DNA of 64,000 nucleotides from Chrysemys picta bellii (Eukaryota > Chordata > Testudines > Emydidae). This document shows, piece after piece, positions 57,460 to 64,000 of this stretch. The notes beneath the pieces were generated by a model. It was not told the DNA's origin, did no database searches, and saw only the letters and a list, made by a program, of their open reading frames with translations. Both the position numbers and the translations under genes were made by a program. The DNA lies in contig NC_088796.1 of the NCBI RefSeq assembly GCF_011386835.1, positions 32,443,011 through 32,507,010 of the forward strand. Reading direction: 5' to 3'. How positions within the stretch are numbered: position 1 is the stretch's first letter; each line of letters begins with the position of its first letter.

Positions 57460-59580
57460 ATCACTTTTTTCCTTATTAATTAACTAAGAGTATGTATTGA
57501 TACCTGGGGGAGCAAACAACTGTGCATATCTCTCTATCAGTGTTATAGAGGGCGAACAATTTATGAGTTTACTCTGCATAAGCTTTATACAGGGTAAAAC
57601 GGATGTATTTGGGTTTAGACCCCATTGGGAGTTGGGCATCTGAGTGCTAAAGACAAGCACACTTCTGCGAGCTATTTTCAGGTAAACTTGCAGCTTTGGG
57701 GCAAGTTATTCAGACCCTGGGTTTGTGTTGGAGCAGACGGGAATGTCTGGCTCAACAACACAGGGTGCTGGAGTCCTGAGCTGGCAGGGAAAACAGAAGC
57801 AAGGGTAGTCTTGGTATGTCAGGTGGCAGCTCCCAAGGGGGTTTTTGTGATCCAACCCATCACACACGGTATGAAGCAGAGTCAGAAGTTTTTGATTGGC
57901 TGGGCTGACTCTCTAGATAACTCCTCCCGCTGAAGAGCCCTTCCAGAGGGTCACTTCCAAAGATGATGATAATAGCATCTGAATAAAACACTCTTTCAAA
58001 ATGTATTAACAATAACAGATAAAATTGCCCAACACTAAGAAGTAGCAACTGTTCACCCTCGGGGGTGGGGTGGGGAACGCATAACAGGTTGTTGCCCTGC
58101 AGATTTGTTCATATGGTGCACTGGACCTGTCTGCACATGAAGCTGGCATTGCCCTCGTGGAAAGGGGTTTAATCTTGAATGGAAGTGTTTTCCCCTTGAC
58201 ATTATGTGCCTCAGAAATTCCCCACCTAATATCTTGCTAAAGAGGACCTGGAAACTTTCAGTTCATTAGTCCTGTGGTATATTAGAATAAACAAAGCAGA
58301 GGTTTTTCTGAAGAGCTTTGTTCTCTTAACATTGATCTTAATTGCCCTCTGTTAATTTAAGGTGTGTCATCCCCCTCTTTTTGGATCATCTGGATTTGGG
58401 CAAAAGAAGGGGAGCAACATTTCCTGGGACTGGTGGAAGAAAGAATTTCTTAGGAATAAATAAAGTGTGTCTGTAGTACAGCCTGTCATTATGGAAAGCA
58501 CAGCTTTGAGGGAGAAGAAAGAGGGCTTCCAACTGAGACCCTTAGTGCAGCTGTTATGGCCACTAAAAAGTTCCTTTACTAAAAAAGTCAGGAAATATAG
58601 GAACACTTCAGAAAGGAGTTCAAAAAGTGGAACGAAGAATGCATTCAATACTAGGGAAAGATCCCATAGGGATACCTTGTGAATAGGCGAAAATCTGATT
58701 AGGGGAATAGCTTTGGGGAATTTTTTACATGAGGGTGATGGGAGGAGGGAGATCGACTGTCAGCTGCCAGAACTGATGTAACTGACATGAGTTGTGTGTG
58801 TGTGTGTGTTGTACTATAGCCCCATAGACAGACCTGCCTGTAAGAATTCTAGAAGCAATTTGACAGAAGTTGATCCCGCTGTGTATCCTCTTGATGTGCA
58901 CCAGGAATCAAATCATCTCCATATTATTGTATACCAAAACTTGGTGGAAAACATTGTGGAATTCAGTAAGGTTGATTTCACATCATTGGAGTATCCTAGT
59001 TTACTTAAATGTGACCTCTCAATAACCAGGCAATTGGGTTCAGAGATGCCGAGTTGTGATAGAACAGATGGCCCTGACATAGTAGGTCTGGAGTGGATGG
59101 TGTTGGTAGTGGAGAAGTTGCAGACATCTCCATCTCCTCCATGTCTGAAAATGAGGGACTTTCGGCCAGTGCAGTGCAATCAGTAAGATTACGGCAAGCA
59201 CATGTCTACATCATCAGCCAGAGACTGCCTGGCTCTTGGAATCATCAACCCGAATTTAGAATCGTTTCTTATTTTATAATGTCTATGTTTTTTGAAGACA
59301 CGTTTAAGAAGAAATCATAACCACATTATGATCATGACCAGCTGCCTGCTGATGCAATTTCTACGGTTGTCAAAGACACATTTAAGAAAGAGCAAGTGAA
59401 AGAATCCTTACAATACATTTTTACATACAACAGATTGTGTTGTGGGTGGGGGTTGTTAACTAGGGGCAGGTTGCTTCCATAATAAATCCTCAAACTAAAA
59501 TATTCCATGATCTGTCTCATTCAGTTTTTAGAACAAACTTTCTCTTCTACAATTATTTTCACTAATGCAGTATCTGTCTG

Positions 59581-59670
59581 GGGGAGATTTTTCAAAGGTG
59601 CAAAGGGCAGTTAGGTGCCCACAACCCATTGAAAGTCAAATTGAGACCCGGTCATTCTTTTGAAAATGTC
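59581..59670. mobile_element. Diverged MITE ('gagattttcaaagg' family)
   Basis: It starts gggagatttttcaaaggtgc and ends 'cttttgaaaatgtcc', imperfect inverted repeats, with the core 'cccattgaaagtcaaat'. A relative of the other palindromic MITEs in this window. Confidence 0.5.
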
Positions 59671-62030
59671 CTTAGACAATTTAACACTTCAAAACAGTCA
59701 GGATGTTATAACGCTAATCCAGTCTCAAACTATTTTAAATCTTGGTTCAGTCTTGCATAAATGTGCTAATAAAATCCCAGTAAGTGCTGCTGTAGAGATA
59801 TTGTCCAAAAAAAGGCTCAAGAACTTTCAGCATATGCTGCATTGATAATAGGTTGTCCAGGTGACAGGACTGTTACAATTCAATGAATCCCAGAATAAGT
59901 TCCCGTTTCAATCTCAGAAGCAAAAGTTACCAACCAGTCATTGTGTTACATATCCTACTGCGATCCCAGAGGCTCTGAGTCTGTTACAGCTCTTAAGTAC
60001 ACAGGCTTTCTCTTTAGTGCAAGCTATAGAAACTCATCCATTGGCGCTCTGGAGTTCTCCAATTCAATTCCTACTGTTAATCAAGTTAGCACCCTTTATG
60101 TAGTGGCACCCAACATTGGGCTGATTGAGGAAGGAGGAGCCTTGCTTCCATGTGGGCTCCAAGGTCTGAGGAGATGTCTTGCTCTTATAGGCGATGACCC
60201 AGATGGAGAGGCTAATGTAGGAGCTGAGGGGGGCTTTGACCCCTTCTGGAGAGGCAGGTCAGACACCCTGTTCAGAAACATCCTGTAACAGGCTTACCTC
60301 AAAGCAGATAATAGTTGTAGTATCTTGAGAGATCAGTTGCATCTGCAGTTGGCCAGTTTCTCCTAAATTTAACCACACCATCTGATTTGTACAATTATTC
60401 CTAATCATCGTATTGGATCACTCTGAATGCATTTATTACTTTTATTTACTCTAAGGCTTTGATACTACAAACCCTTGCACAGAGCATTGGAGGGGTGTAC
60501 AAGGCTGTGTATTCCAGCAGAACAAAAAGTGCAGGTATATGGGCAGCACAAGTCAGATTAAATGTCAGATGTAGTTCTTCAAAGAGTGGTAATAAATCCC
60601 ATGAGTACTTGCTTCCTTACTTGTGTGTAAAGGATAGAAAAAGGGTGGAATTTTGGCGCAGAGCATGGATAAGTCTGAAGGGACCTGAGCTTAAGCAGGA
60701 TCTTACTCATGCTAATGAGTTTCTTAGTGGTCTATTCCCTTCTATAGCCTTACTTGAGCTACTAGGCAGGATTAACTTGATAGTTGGACAGCAGGGTTCT
60801 TGTGAATGTTCCCTGTCACATTCATTACATATATTTATTTTGCATTTATATCTACAATGCTCTGCATCTGCACTGGGTAGAATCAAGCCCTAGCAAACTG
60901 ATTCATGATGATGCCAGGATTCATGTTAGATACATTTACACTCAAGCATCAAGGCTAGTTGTGAAGGTATCAGAATTTGTCACTGGGTATCGATCTGAGA
61001 AAATAGGTTTAGGTTCAGTTTAGTTCAAGGACTGACTGAAGTTTTTCTACTGTGTTTACTTTATCTGAACCAGTGAACCCTGCAACAGTTTTGGTTAGAC
61101 ATACAATCATTCATTTAATGGTCACATAACAATAAGCAATGCAACCTACTGTTTGCCAGGAATAATTTATTATACAAATGTTAGCTATTTAGAGACAGAG
61201 TTATAAGATAATTTACTATATTATAAGAGCCTTTATTCCTACTGGCCTTCTCATGTGTCATCCATATGCATAGCTATCCACCACACACTCTTTCACACAG
61301 ACTTTTTCTTTAATTCACATAATTGTATTCACCCCAGGATGTACATCTGCTGTTTACTTATTTTGAAGTTGAATTGTATATAACCTATTTACATGAGCAA
61401 CTGAGTGTGGTATTCTTCTGGGGATAGGGGAGAAAAAAACACAACAGTTATTGTGAGGAAAGTGTGCTTGAGATTAATTTACCATGAATAAATGCTTCAA
61501 GCTCTACAGATGTCTAACATGCTGTAGAATACCTAGAAAGGTTGCAAGATCTATCACCCGCTCCGCATTTTGATTGCAGTGAACTGTATGAAGTATTATT
61601 TTTGATGGCATAGAGTGGGTTAACTTTCAACAGCTTTCCAACTAAGTCATATGATAATAGACATAGAAAGTTAATTGAATTTAGAATTCAAGTCCTATTG
61701 GTTTTTGTGGAATACTATCTAAAACGAATCTCCAATTTGCCTCAGGTGTGCTGATATGATGTTATGAACAGTTTGTGAGCACAGAATGCAACAGTTCTTG
61801 AAAGATAAAAAGTACTAGATGTGCTTTTGTAGCTTGATGCTCTTGTCTCTGTTTTCTATGTACTGAACCTTTACATTTGTCTTTGGAGACAGCAGCCAGG
61901 TTGCTCTCATCCAAATTCAGATCCAGATTGCCCAAACATTGGGTGAATTGTGGTGAGTCACATCAGGGGTTGCAGTCCAATTTGGCTACAGCCCTTTTGA
62001 AGAGGCCTGCCCCGACCCAAGCTCCAGGGA

Positions 62031-62100
62031 TTAAATTCTGGCTCTGTTGAAGTCAATGGCAAATTTTCCATAAGCCTTAATAGGTCCAGGATTTCACCCC
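62031..62100. mobile_element. Diverged small MITE
   Basis: The ends 'attaaattctggc' and 'aggatttcacccc' surround 'tgttgaagtcaatggcaaa' and a decayed second arm. The core resembles 7505-7578 but the pairing is weak. Confidence 0.4.
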
Positions 62101-64000
62101 ACACTTACCTTTTGGTTTGGTTTTGGTTTTGGTTTGCCTGAAGGTGCCCAAACGTGAACAGATTTATCCTTTGAAAAGAAAAGTAAGTAAAGCTTTTATG
62201 ATAACATACACCGACCTCTATAAGAGCAGGGACATGTTAAATCATAGTCACAATAGACACATGCTCTGGCCCCCAGAGTCATGTGGTGATGATTTCAAAA
62301 TTTGAGCTTTTATTTAAAACAGAAAATTATATTTCTAGCCTTCATGGATTCAAAGAAAGCTTGAAAATGTTATCCAAATGTATCCATTTTGTGATGTCTA
62401 CCTGATGTTTTCTGTCTGCAGACAGCCTCCAGCAGAAGGCCAAGCAAGAGTCATTACAGCTTGGGAGGAAGTGGACACCCACCCACCACTCGAATAGATT
62501 AGGCCCTTTGCTCTTGGTGATGGATATCTACCACAGTTCTGGGGGTGCAGAGTGGGTGGGGAATCTAACACTTCCAGAATCCTGAAGGTGCCACCCTGTT
62601 GCTGGCTTGTGCAGATCCTACCACTGCTGGCATTGGAGAAAGAGGAATCAGAGCCATCAGTCTAACCCTGCTGGAGTGATAGCTGTGGGAACCCGAGCTT
62701 GCCTTTATTCACTCCTATGTATGAGGTTTTTTTAGTGCTGAAATAGACATGCCAGGTAACTGGATTTTATTGTATTTGAACATACAAATTACCATCTGAC
62801 AGTATTTGACCAAATTATTTTTTTTGCCCATACCATGAATCTAAATTGAATGCATAATTTAGTACTTCTTTTCAGAACAAATAGCCTGGAAAAATTGCAT
62901 GCACAATTGATGATAATTTGAGTGTGCAACCCATGCTTGGAGATTAACATATTCCTTCTATCTAAAGTCTTTCTGCACATTCAAAATGTGCTTTCCAAAA
63001 ATTGTTCAAGTACACGACACCAAAACACCAGCATCAATAATTTTAACCCCAATGGTAGCTTGTGTCATTGAAAGCTGAAACATGAAGAGTTCCAAACATC
63101 TAATGCTACACATGAAAGGTAATGCAGAAACTCCAGAAAATAGACAAGCAGCATGAACACCAAATTGCTACACATTGTATGCAACTAAGAATGAAATGCA
63201 AGGAGAGATCACAATCAGTCTGTTGTGGAGTGAATATTATATAAAGCACTGAATTCACAGTTCAATTGTATACTGAATTTTGAGAACATTTTAAGAAAGG
63301 TAAAACTATCTTATTACAGTGAAAGGTTGTAATTTATTTTATAAGTATTACTACAAAATTCTGTTAATTACTTTCTTGTATAAAATTTTCAGATAAAGAA
63401 CTTATCCTACAAGTAACCCAAACTAACAAATAATTTACATATAATATACATATGTAACTGGCTACTGTGATACTACCTGATTACACATATATAGTTAATT
63501 GGATATAGTTATCCAGTAAAATAACCAAACCATCAATGACCTTTTTTTCTCTAATCTCCAGTTCAAACATACTATTCATGGAAATGTGTATTTAATGCAA
63601 ATATTATTAGATATGATTTATTTAGCACCACAAATGTGTGTATATGCTTCACAACTATAGAATGCATGTTTCTTGGTTAGCCAGTTTCACGCATAAGGAG
63701 GCATATATATGTTAGGCTAACACCTAGCAGGTAACATTTGAAAATGGACACCCCATAATGGTAGCTTAAAATATATATATACAAGCAGGCCATAGGGATG
63801 TAAATGGATTAATAGATGCATGTTTATCAGGAAAACTGGTATAAAAATTTAATCTGAATGTTTCCCTGAATTCAGTTGAAACCTGTAAAAATATAATATA
63901 TGAGGATATTGATGGAAGCTAAACTACAAGTGTGCACAGAGATGAAAAGCGGCCCCTTAAAAGGAACAAAATTATTTAAACAGTCCTGTTTTCCTGTGAG

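Larger units (their letters stand above)
56667..57864 (+). mobile_element. Solo LTR, endogenous-retrovirus type
   Basis: 1,198 bp from tgtgacgttgtgcag to ccaacccatcaca (TG...CA), flanked by an exact 5-bp duplication cacgg (56662-56666 and 57865-57869). A TATA box tatataaa is at 57174-57181 and an AATAAA at 57454-57459, giving a U3-R-U5 layout with transcription to the right. Inside U3, a roughly 44-bp segment is tandemly duplicated (56691-56731 and 56734-57777 region start; second unit ends at 56777). There is no viral gene; it is the product of LTR-LTR recombination. I recognise the sequence as a turtle-type ERV LTR. Confidence 0.9.
57870..64000. other. Mostly unassigned AT-rich DNA
   Basis: About 6 kb with no recognisable gene. 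Short MITE-like pieces are listed separately at 59581-59670 and 62031-62100. Microsatellites are (GT)n at about 58792-58809 and a TTTTGG-type tract at 62110-62136. Open frames of up to 144 codons (60459-60893) show no domain I recognise. Confidence 0.5.

Noticed and set aside
60459..60893. 144-codon open frame
   Set aside because: No domain recognised. It is one of several chance-length frames in AT-rich DNA and nothing supports its expression.
1..64000. CRISPR arrays, tRNA or rRNA genes, operons, phage genes
   Set aside because: None seen. The window is vertebrate nuclear DNA; no regularly spaced identical repeats and no cloverleaf with A and B boxes were recognised by eye.

Overview
This window looks like non-coding, AT-rich nuclear DNA from a reptile, most probably a turtle; a crocodilian is the main alternative. 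The evidence is the repeat content: CR1-type LINE copies with the octamer-repeat 3' end, several hAT families with 8-bp target duplications, MIR-type SINE fragments, palindromic MITEs with a cattgacttcaatg-like core, and endogenous-retrovirus-like and Ty3/gypsy LTRs of a kind I recognise from turtle genomes. The species call is inference. I found no convincing exon of a host protein-coding gene, so the window is a gene desert or lies inside a very large intron.

Layout. 1-9.6 kb: a palindromic MITE, a CR1 3' end split by a palindromic hAT element (3163-3813), an unexplained perfect 52-bp inverted duplication (4078-4129 versus 6796-6847), another CR1 tail, two or three MITEs, and a three-copy repeat (8040-9510). 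12.6-14.9 kb: a GC-richer Ty3/gypsy-like retroelement fragment with an LTR, a leader and a gag pseudogene resembling vertebrate PNMA proteins, including a CCHC zinc knuckle. 15.1-16.7 kb: a 1.6-kb foldback hAT. 16.7-28.3 kb: mostly unassigned, with an old CR1, a MIR interrupted by a MITE, a faint LINE fragment, a MITE and a second MIR.

28.35-31.6 kb: two reverse-strand LTR-like sequences. The second has a small hAT MITE and a CR1 with a 514-codon open reverse-transcriptase frame inserted in it. 32.7 kb: a hAT MITE. 34.5-35.9 kb: a solo LTR and, just beyond it, a 7SL (SRP) RNA-derived pseudogene on the minus strand. 36.6-49.4 kb: mostly unassigned, with CR1 and MITE fragments. 49.4-50.05 kb: one hAT element inserted into another of the same family in opposite orientation, both with perfect 8-bp target duplications. 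51.5-53.2 kb: the second foldback hAT. 55.3-57.9 kb: a roughly 120-bp direct repeat and a 1.2-kb solo LTR with a perfect 5-bp duplication. 57.9-64 kb: mostly unassigned.

Nothing here forms an operon or a working gene set. The coding remnants (CR1 reverse transcriptase, gypsy gag, hAT transposase C-terminus) are separate mobile-element relics. The nesting gives a local relative chronology: LTR before CR1 and MITE, CR1 before hAT MITE, MIR before foldback MITE. The points most worth follow-up are the PNMA-like gag, the 7SL-derived sequence, the self-nested hAT pair, the shared foldback structure of the two 1.6-kb hATs and the 52-bp inverted identity.
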